DNA of 5,824 nt, from NCBI GenBank assembly GCA_963590435.1, contig CAVAPG010000107.1, forward strand, positions 1 through 5,824, given 5' to 3'. Numbering within the stretch: the first letter of the stretch is position 1; each line of letters begins with the position of its first letter. A program made the position numbers and the translations under genes. The notes under the pieces were generated by a model. That model searched no databases. It had not been told where the DNA came from and worked only from the letters and a program-made list of their open reading frames with translations. Shown here in pieces: positions 1 through 5,785 of the stretch. The DNA comes from F23-B02 sp963590435 (lineage in GTDB: Bacteria > Bacillota > Clostridia > Oscillospirales > Oscillospiraceae).

Positions 1-74
1 GGCATGAGTAAAACCCATGTCCTTGGCGCCCCTGTGTAAGGGGAGCTGTCAGCGAAAGCTGACTGAGGGGTTGC
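1..74 (+). repeat. Structured palindromic repeat, left copy (L1)
   Basis: An intergenic repeat element whose core (21-74) matches 5700-5753 at 53 of 54 bases. It has two hairpins in a row. The first has CCCC 29-32 and GGGG 40-43 around a 7-nt loop. The second has GTCAGC 48-53 and GCTGAC 58-63 around a GAAA tetraloop. A second GGGG at 67-70 could pair with 29-32 instead, giving an alternative fold that encloses the second hairpin. The only core difference between copies is position 56, inside the tetraloop (GAAA versus GAGA). Open frames across it, with translations such as PLCKG or PLTQG, are by-products of the repeat and not genes. Mobility is not shown, since no transposase or target duplication is visible. 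Confidence 0.85.
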
Positions 75-98
75 TGTTGCGGCTAACACTGCAGTTAA

Positions 99-186
99 AA
101 CAGCACAGCAAGTGTAAAACCCATGTCCTTGGCTCCCCTTACACAGGGGAGCCAAGGGTGGTGGTTTTTACGCTTGCTGTGCTGTT
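99..186. repeat. 88-bp imperfect palindrome related to the repeat family
   Basis: The centre is a perfect 12-bp stem, 127-138 with 146-157, around the loop TTACACA, which is the reverse complement of the TGTGTAA loop in the L1 copy. Outer arms 99-119 and 166-186 are also complementary with one mismatch (T113 against G172, a G-U wobble in RNA). The bases between inner and outer arms pair poorly, and one arm has an extra base. The left 5' flank 114-133 is identical to 8-27. The right flank, read backwards, resembles the 5' flank of the copy at 5680-5700. So this is two 5' half-elements fused head to head, without the GNRA-hairpin half. A short T run (165-169) follows the inner stem, so it might also weaken transcription. 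Confidence 0.8.
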
Positions 187-211
187 ATTCACACACAGCA
201 AACTCACACAA

Positions 212-238
212 CAAACTAAAAAAGCAAACTAAAAAAAG
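212..238. repeat. Two tandem A-rich units
   Basis: Two adjacent units of CAAACT followed by an A run and G (212-224 and 225-238) differ only by one A. This is probably replication slippage in an AT-rich spacer. Confidence 0.6.
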
Positions 239-277
239 CAACCGAAAATTTATCTCACATCACGTGCGCATATATAC

Positions 278-333
278 ATGTCTTGTGTTATATGTTTTAT
301 GTCTTATGTTTTATGTCTTATGTCTTATGTTAT
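278..333. repeat. Heptamer tandem array, eight units of ATGTYTT
   Basis: Eight consecutive 7-nt units fill 278-333 exactly. Six start ATGTCTT or ATGTTTT. The second unit is GTGTTAT and the last ATGTTAT. Every unit begins on a strict 7-base step (278, 285, 292, 299, 306, 313, 320, 327). A 7-base period is not a multiple of three, so it shifts frame at each unit, which argues against coding. It lies about 95 bases upstream of the CLC promoter. It is a candidate variable-number repeat, and no function can be read from it. Confidence 0.8.
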
Positions 334-405
334 TAGTAGCCTTTTGCTCGGTTTAATTTGCTTTTTTTCGGTTTTGTTCGGTTTTTGTTTAAGAAAATTA
401 AATAC

Positions 406-439
406 CCGAATGCCGTGCTGATCGGCATTGATTTTTCGG
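406..439. promoter_or_regulatory. Dyad overlapping the -35 box, possible operator
   Basis: AATGCCG (409-415) and CGGCATT (423-429) form a perfect 7-bp inverted repeat with a 7-base gap. CCGAA (406-410) and TTCGG (435-439) give a second, overlapping inverted pair. The inner dyad ends on the first two bases of the -35 box, so a bound protein would block the promoter. The regulator is unknown and none is encoded nearby. Confidence 0.4.
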
Positions 440-456
440 ATATATAAAGATATAAT
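428..456 (+). promoter_or_regulatory. Sigma-A type promoter of the CLC gene
   Basis: TTGATT (428-433) as -35, exactly 17 bases, then a consensus TATAAT (451-456) as -10. The predicted transcription start is near 463, giving a leader of only about 19 nt that consists mostly of the ribosome binding site. The -35 TTG at 428 is also the first possible start codon of the open frame. It would lie upstream of the transcription start, so it cannot be the start on this transcript. Confidence 0.75.
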
Positions 457-470
457 AAAGTTTTGTCATG

Positions 471-484
471 AAGGTGAGAAATTG
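471..484 (+). promoter_or_regulatory. Ribosome binding site fixing a TTG start
   Basis: AAGGTGAG (471-478) resembles the anti-Shine-Dalgarno complement and sits just before an in-frame TTG at 482-484. With AAGGTG as the core, the gap is 5 bases. The ATG at 468 is out of frame. This places the start 18 codons inside the longest open frame. Confidence 0.7.
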
Positions 485-1735
485 GATAAGCTAAAAAGCG
501 GCGCGTTAAGTGCCGGAAAATATTTCAGAACATTTTATCGCTGGGTGCTGCTGGCGGTCGTGACCGGACTGGTGTGCGGTCTGGTGGGCTCGGCGTTTCA
601 TATGACGGTCGAGTATGTAACCGACTTCAGGGCGAGATACCCGTGGCTTGTGTTTCTTCTGCCGGTCGGCGGACTTGCCATTGCACTGCTCTATCGCGTC
701 ACCCGTATGGAGGGCGAGGGCACGAATAATATAATCGACTCGATACACGACGGCGAAAAGGTGCCGATTCTTCTCATTCCCGTAATATTCATCGCAACGG
801 CCATCACGCATCTGTTCGGCGGCTCTGCCGGACGCGAGGGCGCGGCGCTTCAGATAGGCGGCGGCATCGGCTATCATGTGGGCAGTCTTTTGAGGCTTGA
901 CGATAAGGACATGCGCCTTGTCACGCTTTGCGGCATGAGTGCGGTGTTTGCGGCCCTGTTCGGAACTCCGCTGACGGCGACGATATTCGCCCTTGAGGTC
1001 ATATCGGTCGGCATATTGTACTATTCGGGGCTTATCCCGTGTCTGGTCGCCTCGGTCACTGCCTATGCGGTGTCGCTTCTGTTCGGCATTGAGCCTATGC
1101 GTTATACCGTTGAGCTTCTGCCGCTGCAGCTCGGAATGTCGCTGCGTGTGTGCGGACTTGCCGTTGTCTGTGCGCTTGTCAGCATCGTGTTCTGCGTTGC
1201 CATGCACAGGACGGAGCATTTTGCAAAGAGCAGGATAAAAAACATATACCTGCGCGTGTTCCTCGGCGGACTTATAATCATCGGACTTACGCTTGTCATC
1301 GGCGATGAGAGCTACAACGGCACCGGCACGGATATAATCTCTTCCGCGCTCGGCGAGGGCAAGGCTCCGACGTGGGGCTTTCTGTGGAAGATAATTTTCA
1401 CCGTAGTGACAATAGGCTTCGGCTTCAAGGGCGGCGAAATTGTCCCGACAATGTTCATAGGTGCGACCCTCGGCTGTATGCTCGGTCCCATTCTCGGCAT
1501 CCCTGCGCAGTTTGCCGCAGCTATTGCGCTTGTTGCGGTGTTCTGCGGCGCTGTCAACTGTCCGATCGCATCGATTATCCTGTCGGTTGAGCTGTTCGGC
1601 TCGGGCGAGCTTCTGTATTTTGCTCTGGCATGCGGCATATCGTATATGCTCTCGGGCTATTTCGGACTGTACAGCAGCCAGAAGATTATGTATTCGAAAA
1701 CCCGTGCGGAGTTCATAAACCGATACGCGAGATAA
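482..1735 (+). CDS. CLC-family anion channel or anion/proton antiporter
   Basis: An integral membrane protein of 417 residues from TTG 482, a usual length for a bacterial CLC without CBS domains. Hydrophobic helices run from about residue 21 to the C-terminus. In helix order: G-E-G-T-N at 78-82 where chloride transporters have GSGIP; GGSAGREGA at 113-121 with the gating glutamate E119 (equivalent to E148 of the E. coli antiporter); and GFKGGEIVP at 314-322 where the family has GxFxP. From general knowledge, FKGGE and the THLFGGSAGREG context resemble the fluoride/proton branch (CLC-F) and related clostridial proteins rather than classical chloride transporters. Yet GREGA and EIVP differ from the GREGT and EVTP I recall for that branch. 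The family call is secure; the ion carried and the channel/antiporter choice are not. It is monocistronic, with its own promoter and a terminator 36 bases after the stop. Confidence 0.93.
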   Translation: MDKLKSGALSAGKYFRTFYRWVLLAVVTGLVCGLVGSAFHMTVEYVTDFRARYPWLVFLLPVGGLAIALLYRVTRMEGEGTNNIIDSIHDGEKVPILLIPVIFIATAITHLFGGSAGREGAALQIGGGIGYHVGSLLRLDDKDMRLVTLCGMSAVFAALFGTPLTATIFALEVISVGILYYSGLIPCLVASVTAYAVSLLFGIEPMRYTVELLPLQLGMSLRVCGLAVVCALVSIVFCVAMHRTEHFAKSRIKNIYLRVFLGGLIIIGLTLVIGDESYNGTGTDIISSALGEGKAPTWGFLWKIIFTVVTIGFGFKGGEIVPTMFIGATLGCMLGPILGIPAQFAAAIALVAVFCGAVNCPIASIILSVELFGSGELLYFALACGISYMLSGYFGLYSSQKIMYSKTRAEFINRYAR

Positions 1736-1770
1736 AAACCGAAAAAACCAAACAGTGCTTAAAGATTAAA

Positions 1771-1796
1771 AAACCTCCGAGAAATCGGAGGTTTTT
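1771..1796. terminator. Bidirectional intrinsic terminator between convergent genes
   Basis: A perfect 10-bp stem (1771-1780 with 1785-1794, core ACCTCCGA) closes on a GAAA tetraloop. On the plus strand it runs into a T tract (1792-1796). On the minus strand the A run before the stem supplies the T tract. It lies 36 bases after the CLC stop and about 30 bases after the mscS stop, so it should end both converging transcripts. Confidence 0.9.
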
Positions 1797-1823
1797 CGTG
1801 ATTTTAATATTAAAGTGCGGGGC

Positions 1824-2639
1824 TTATTTCTCGTTGGTCAGATGAACGTTGAGATGGTCATAGCTCATTTCGGCGCCGTGCTTTTCAAAGCAGACGCGCA
1901 GATTTTCATTCAGACCGAAGAACGTGTCCCAGTAGTCGGAGCTCTTGCACCATGCGCGGACTGTGTATTCAATCGAGCTGCTGCCGTAGTTTTTTATTGC
2001 GACAAAGGGTGCAGGCTCTGAAAGAGCCGTGTCTGTCATCGCGATTGCGTCCAGACACGCCGCGCGCACATCCTCGGTAGCGCTGTCGTACGACGCGGTG
2101 ACGGCAATCACTACGCGGCGCAGATCCTCGGCGGTGTGGTTTATTATCTGACCTGAGGTCACGTTGCCGTTGGGCGCATAGACTATGCGGTTATCCACCG
2201 TGGCGATGCCCGTGTAGAAAAGACCGATGCTCTTGACCGTTCCCTCCTGACCGCCTATCTCGACATAATCGCCGACCTTGAACGGATGCGTGGTCAGAAT
2301 GGTTATGCCGGAAAACAGGTTGGACAGAAGTCCCTGCAGCGCAAGCGAGAGCGCAACGCCGGCAACCGACAGGACCGCAACAAGGCTCGTCACCGGAATT
2401 CCCAGCGTACCGGCGATTATAATAACCGCAATCGTCCACAGCGAGGCCTTTATGGCGCTGCGGAAAAACGACTTGAGACTTGCATCCAGATGGCGGCTGG
2501 CATTGAGCATTTTTTCAAATGCCCTGCACAGAATTTTAATCGCAACGTAGCAGATGATGTAGACAACAAGCGCCGACAGAATTGAGCTGAGCGATATGCT
2601 GCCGAGCTTTATCGTGGAAAGGGAATCGAAAAGATTCAT
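1824..2639 (-). CDS. mscS: MscS-family small-conductance mechanosensitive channel
   Basis: A 271-residue inner-membrane protein, close to the 286 of E. coli MscS, which opens under membrane tension to release solutes after osmotic downshift. Membrane segments lie at about 20-40 and 62-82, then the pore helix at about 84-112, and a cytosolic domain from about 118. Signatures are ALQGLLSN (100-107), the beta-domain start PFKVGDYVEIGG (119-130) and YAPNG (154-158). Compared with my recollection of the E. coli pore helix, the gate leucines L105 and L109 correspond to V95 and L99, and packing glycines G101 and G108 to S91 and S98, so its tension threshold or conductance may differ. The start is well supported: AAGGAGG (2652-2646) lies 6 bases before ATG 2639. 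It begins 19 bases after the galactokinase-like gene and is probably last in that operon. Confidence 0.92.
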   Translation of the reverse strand: MNLFDSLSTIKLGSISLSSILSALVVYIICYVAIKILCRAFEKMLNASRHLDASLKSFFRSAIKASLWTIAVIIIAGTLGIPVTSLVAVLSVAGVALSLALQGLLSNLFSGITILTTHPFKVGDYVEIGGQEGTVKSIGLFYTGIATVDNRIVYAPNGNVTSGQIINHTAEDLRRVVIAVTASYDSATEDVRAACLDAIAMTDTALSEPAPFVAIKNYGSSSIEYTVRAWCKSSDYWDTFFGLNENLRVCFEKHGAEMSYDHLNVHLTNEK

Positions 2640-2658
2640 AATGAGCCTCCTTGTCCGA

Positions 2659-3735
2659 TTATCCGAGCTTCAGCTCACAGCATGAGCCGACACCGAAGGC
2701 GTCTTCCATCTCGGCTTTGTATTTCGGGAAGAAATCCTCCGGCATAAGCGCCTGCACACAGCCGGCAAATCCGCCGCCGTGAACACGCCACGCTCCAACG
2801 CCGTCAAGCAGCTTGGAGCTGAGATACAGACCGGTTTCAAGCTTACGGTCATCGGTCGCGCTCGTTACGATGTTGTTGAGAAGCTTTTCCGATGAGCGGC
2901 CCGATTCGTTCATAAGGCGCATATATTCCTCGGCGTTGCCCTCGATAAGCGCATCGCGCATCTTCGGAACTCTGGCGTTTTCGTCGAAGAAGTGCTTTGC
3001 CCTGCGCACGGGGCGGTCTGCGGTGTCCCATTTCTTGGCGTAGAAATCATCGGGATCGACCTCACCGAGAAGCTCCTTGCCGAAGAAGCTTGCAATAAGA
3101 CGCATATCCGCGGGAATACGGGCATAGCTTGTGTCAAGTCCCGCGTGGCTTCCGCCGGTGTCCGTGAGGCAGAGCGTGAGTCCCATGCGTGAAAAATCGG
3201 CGTTGACGGGGGTAATCTCGCCCGTCAGGAAGTCTATATACACCGCCTTGCCGAGAGCACAGGCAAGCTGATCCATAAGTCCGCAGGGCTTGCCGAAATG
3301 CAGATTCTCCGCCTGCTGGGCAATACGCGCTATCGCCTGCGGCTCAAGCTCCGAATTGTTGTACAGTCCGTTGAATATCTTGCACATGAGCACCGCAAAT
3401 GCCGCCGAGGAGCTGAGTCCCGAGCCGGCGTTGAGCTCACTTTCTATCGTCGCGTCAAAGCCGCCGAAGTTTGCACCGATATCGAACATTGCCGATGCCA
3501 CTCCGCGCACGAGAGCCTTCGAGGAGCCAAACTCCTCCGGATGCATATCAAGATCAAACAGATCGACCATGAAGTCGGGGAAGCCTGCCGATTTTATCCG
3601 CACAACATTGTTGAAATTCGGCTCGACAGAAGCGTGGATGCCCTTGTTAACTGCGGATGCAAGCACGCGGCCCTTCTGATGGTCGGTGTGGTTTCCGGCA
3701 AGCTCGGTTCTTCCGGGAGCAAAAAAGCTGTTCAT
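2659..3735 (-). CDS. galK: Galactokinase-family (GHMP) sugar kinase, divergent clade
   Basis: A cytosolic kinase of 358 residues, expected to use ATP to phosphorylate a sugar at C1. The signature PGRTELAGNHTDHQ (7-20), the GHMP phosphate loop GSGLSSSAA (104-112), CGLMDQ (151-156) with likely catalytic base D155, and the C-terminal GGGFAGC (320-326) are all present and in order. Two departures stand out. The usual GEHTDY sugar site reads GNHTDH, so the glutamate that contacts galactose is Asn15. The segment where E. coli GalK has a DTNV-type strand reads TDTGGSHAGL (191-200). The protein also begins almost at the signature, lacking the roughly 20-30 N-terminal residues of standard GalK. ATG 3735 has GAAGG 6 bases upstream, and no in-frame start lies in the short upstream gap. 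Galactose is the default substrate; another sugar is possible. It follows the transketolase C gene by 45 bases. Confidence 0.85.
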   Translation of the reverse strand: MNSFFAPGRTELAGNHTDHQKGRVLASAVNKGIHASVEPNFNNVVRIKSAGFPDFMVDLFDLDMHPEEFGSSKALVRGVASAMFDIGANFGGFDATIESELNAGSGLSSSAAFAVLMCKIFNGLYNNSELEPQAIARIAQQAENLHFGKPCGLMDQLACALGKAVYIDFLTGEITPVNADFSRMGLTLCLTDTGGSHAGLDTSYARIPADMRLIASFFGKELLGEVDPDDFYAKKWDTADRPVRRAKHFFDENARVPKMRDALIEGNAEEYMRLMNESGRSSEKLLNNIVTSATDDRKLETGLYLSSKLLDGVGAWRVHGGGFAGCVQALMPEDFFPKYKAEMEDAFGVGSCCELKLG

Positions 3736-3751
3736 AATTGACCTTCTTTTT

Positions 3752-3765
3752 CCGGCAGATGCCGG
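3752..3765. other. Small GC-rich hairpin between tkt-C and galK
   Basis: CCGGCA (3752-3757) and TGCCGG (3760-3765) pair perfectly around 2 bases. No T tract follows it on the minus strand (it runs into an A-rich ribosome binding site), so it is not a normal terminator. It could be an RNA-processing or stability element, or chance. Confidence 0.3.
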
Positions 3766-3780
3766 CGAAATTTGCTGGTT

Positions 3781-4719
3781 TTATTTCTTTCTCTCGAGCA
3801 CCTTTTCGATGCCGGAGACAACGCCCTGCGCATCGATGCCGTATTTGGCAAGAAGCTCTTTATACGGTGCAGACTCCGTGAAGGTGTCCTGAATGCCGAC
3901 ATATTCCGTCGGAGCGGCGCAGCCGTATTTGGCAAGAACCTCCGCGACTGCAGAACCGAGACCGCCGTGGATGTTATGCTCCTCGGCGCAGACGATGGCA
4001 CCGGTTTCGGATGCGCACTTTCTTATAAGCTCGCTGTCAATGGGCTTTATGGAATACATATCGACAACACGCACCGACACTCCGCGCTCTGCGAGAATTT
4101 CGGCAGCTTCGATTGCCTTGTGAACCATGATGCCGCAGGCGATAACCGTGACGTCGCTGCCATCGCGCACGACTGCACCCTTCCCGAGCTCAAACTTCGT
4201 GCCCTCGGCGTAGAGATCGGGATATGCCTCACGGCTGAGACGCAGGTATACCGGGCCGTAGTTATCAACTGCGTATTTTGTCGCCCAGCGTGCCGCTTCG
4301 GCGTCTGCCGGAGCGATGACCTTCATATTCGGCAGTGCGCGCATGAAGGCTATATCCTCTGTTGCGTGGTGACTTGCTCCGTCAAGAGCATCGCTCATGC
4401 CGCAGTATGCGCCGGCGAATTTGACATTGAGATTTGCGTAGCATATCTGATCGCGCGCGGAAAGGAGTCCGAGCGAGGTCAGGAACACCGTGAAGGTGTT
4501 GACAAACGGAATTTTGCCGCAGGTCGCCATGCCGGCGGCGGAGGCTACCATGTTCTGCTCGGCTATGCCCATGTTGAAAAATCTTTCGGGGTGAGCCTTG
4601 GCAAAAATGCCGCTCTTGGTCGAGCCTGAAAGGTCTGCGTCGAAAACAACGATGTCCTCGTTGGTATCGCCCAGCTCCGCGAGTACGGAACCGTAAACTT
4701 CTCTTATCTGCTTAGGCAT
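3781..4719 (-). CDS. Transketolase, C-terminal subunit (split enzyme)
   Basis: 312 residues covering the pyrimidine-binding and C-terminal domains of transketolase, which works with the N-subunit and thiamine diphosphate to move two-carbon ketol units between pentose phosphate sugars. Visible signatures are FFNMGIAEQNM (47-57) with cofactor-activating E54, DGASHHATED (113-122), the RALPNMKVIAPADA segment (127-140), and the C-terminal-domain VDMYSIKPID (219-228) with AEEHNIHGGLG (245-255). DXS shares part of this layout, but the separate N-subunit next door and the length fit split transketolase. The open frame extends 15 codons further upstream, but ATG 4719 has GGGAGG (4733-4728) 8 bases before it and matches the usual N-terminus, so it is chosen. 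The start overlaps the N-subunit stop by 8 bases, a layout expected to couple translation and hold the two subunits near equal amounts. Confidence 0.94.
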   Translation of the reverse strand: MPKQIREVYGSVLAELGDTNEDIVVFDADLSGSTKSGIFAKAHPERFFNMGIAEQNMVASAAGMATCGKIPFVNTFTVFLTSLGLLSARDQICYANLNVKFAGAYCGMSDALDGASHHATEDIAFMRALPNMKVIAPADAEAARWATKYAVDNYGPVYLRLSREAYPDLYAEGTKFELGKGAVVRDGSDVTVIACGIMVHKAIEAAEILAERGVSVRVVDMYSIKPIDSELIRKCASETGAIVCAEEHNIHGGLGSAVAEVLAKYGCAAPTEYVGIQDTFTESAPYKELLAKYGIDAQGVVSGIEKVLERKK

Positions 4720-5545
4720 TGACTGCACCTCCCAGTTCCTCCATCGCCTTTGCGAAGCTGTCATCGTCTATCGCCTTGCCGTGCCATGCGCTCTTGCCCT
4801 CCATGAAGGAGACGCCCTTGCCCTTGACGGTGTTTGCGATTATAACCGTCGGCACATCGACTGCCGCGTCGGCAACGTTTATGCAGAAATCGAGCGACTC
4901 GATATCGTGTCCGTCGCACTCGAGCACCGTCCATCCGAAGGCCTCCCACTTGGCGGCCAGATCGCGCAGCGGCATAACCTCATCGGTCGTGCCGTCGAGC
5001 TGAACCTTGTTGCAGTCGACTATGGCAATAAGATTATCAAGCTTGAACTTGGGTGCGCTCATCGCGGTTTCCCAGATAACGCCCTCGTTGAGCTCGCCAT
5101 CGCCGAGAACGGCGTACACCTTGACAGGTGAATTGTTGAGCTTGAGCGCCATCGCCATGCCCTGTGCGGCGGGGAAGCCCTGACCGAGCGGTCCTCCCGG
5201 CATCTCGACACCGGGTGTGTGCATGTTCGGATGGCCTGCAAGGCCGCCCATGCGGCGCAGTGTCATCATGTCCTCAACTGGGAAGAAGCCCTTTTCCGCG
5301 AGGTTGCGGTAGAGCATCGGAGCTGCGTGACCCTTCGAGAGAACAAGTCTGTCGCGGTTGGGATCATCGGGCTTGGCGGCGTCTATATTCATGTGCTCCT
5401 GATAGAGATACGTCAGTATCTCGCACACTGAAAGCGAGCCGCCGGGGTGACCGGACTGGGCTGCGTGTATCGCAGTCAAAACGTCGATTCTGAAGCGCCT
5501 GCAAAGCTCGTTGAGCTGGCAGATACGCTCGGCAGTTAAAGCCAT
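4712..5545 (-). CDS. Transketolase, N-terminal subunit (split enzyme)
   Basis: 277 residues forming the diphosphate-binding half of transketolase. Cofactor and substrate motifs are complete: SGHPGGSLS (31-39) with H33, LSKGHAAP (69-76) with H73, GGPLGQGFPAAQGMAMA (117-133), the thiamine diphosphate/magnesium motif GDGELNEG (148-155) running to DCNK (177-180), and WHGKAID (254-260). The longest open frame begins at 5611, but ATG 5545 is preferred: GGAGG (5558-5554) lies 8 bases upstream, and MALTAER is a normal beginning, while the 22 extra residues look non-conserved and repeat F, Q and K. It is the first gene of the minus-strand cluster. No convincing promoter is visible upstream, so one may lie further out, within or beyond the repeats, or be non-canonical. 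Confidence 0.94.
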   Translation of the reverse strand: MALTAERICQLNELCRRFRIDVLTAIHAAQSGHPGGSLSVCEILTYLYQEHMNIDAAKPDDPNRDRLVLSKGHAAPMLYRNLAEKGFFPVEDMMTLRRMGGLAGHPNMHTPGVEMPGGPLGQGFPAAQGMAMALKLNNSPVKVYAVLGDGELNEGVIWETAMSAPKFKLDNLIAIVDCNKVQLDGTTDEVMPLRDLAAKWEAFGWTVLECDGHDIESLDFCINVADAAVDVPTVIIANTVKGKGVSFMEGKSAWHGKAIDDDSFAKAMEELGGAVNA

Positions 5546-5679
5546 GTCATTTTCCTCCGTAAAAAATTTTTGTTGCATGCTGTTATCCGACGAAAATCTG
5601 AATTTTTGCATTTGAACTCATTTGAAATAGTGCGGCAACCTCATCGGCCGTGCCCTCGGCACCCATGTGAAACCGAGCG
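5546..5679 (-). other. Upstream region of the transketolase operon
   Basis: This 134-base stretch holds the tkt-N ribosome binding site (5558-5554), an A6T5 tract at 5561-5571, and a small hairpin with GTGCC (5650-5654) and GGCAC (5658-5662). No -35/-10 pair better than a weak match is seen on the minus strand, and no thiamine or other riboswitch pattern is recognised. Confidence 0.5.
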
Positions 5680-5753
5680 GCAAGCGTAATGCCCACCAGC
5701 CTTGGCGCCCCTGTGTAAGGGGAGCTGTCAGCGAGAGCTGACTGAGGGGTTGC
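5680..5753 (+). repeat. Structured palindromic repeat, right copy (R1)
   Basis: The core 5700-5753 matches the left copy 21-74 in the same orientation at 53 of 54 bases. CCCC 5708-5711 and GGGG 5719-5722 form the first hairpin, GTCAGC 5727-5732 and GCTGAC 5737-5742 the second. The tetraloop is GAGA instead of GAAA, so it stays within the GNRA class. Its 5' flank (5680-5699) does not match the left copy's; it matches the reverse complement of the right arm of the palindrome at 99-186, showing at least two flank types. After the core the copies diverge but share a later CTGCAG. With the left copy it brackets the whole gene block as direct repeats. Confidence 0.85.
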
Positions 5754-5785
5754 CTGTTATGCTTTGCGCTGCAGATAAATAGACC

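Larger units (their letters stand above)
187..405. other. AT-rich gene-free spacer
   Basis: No coding region with a credible ribosome binding site or protein-like translation is seen here. It holds A-rich tandem units, a heptamer array and a T-rich tract (about 341-390) containing three CGGTTT motifs at 349, 369 and 379. An 11-bp inverted pair (231-241 with 358-368, a run of seven A then GCAA against its complement) spans it. In sequence this biased, that could be chance. Its role is unknown. Confidence 0.6.

Noticed and set aside
17..356. Two small plus-strand open frames in the left spacer
   Set aside because: They translate the repeat, the palindrome and the heptamer array. Their starts have no ribosome binding site and the sequences are repeat by-products.
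340..481. Fluoride riboswitch ahead of the CLC gene
   Set aside because: The predicted leader is only about 19 nt, and no crcB-type pseudoknot pattern is seen upstream.
506..1219. 237-residue open frame antisense to the CLC gene
   Set aside because: Its translation is rich in R, H, Q and K with no recognisable domain, as expected from the reverse strand of a GC-rich membrane protein gene. No ribosome binding site was identified.
3772..4629. 285-residue plus-strand open frame opposite the transketolase C gene
   Set aside because: It mirrors the clear transketolase frame on the other strand. Its Cys-rich, low-order translation resembles no family I know.
5581..5640. Minus-strand promoter for the transketolase operon using GATAAC as -10
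   Set aside because: The -10 matches only 4 of 6 bases and no acceptable -35 lies 16-18 bases upstream.
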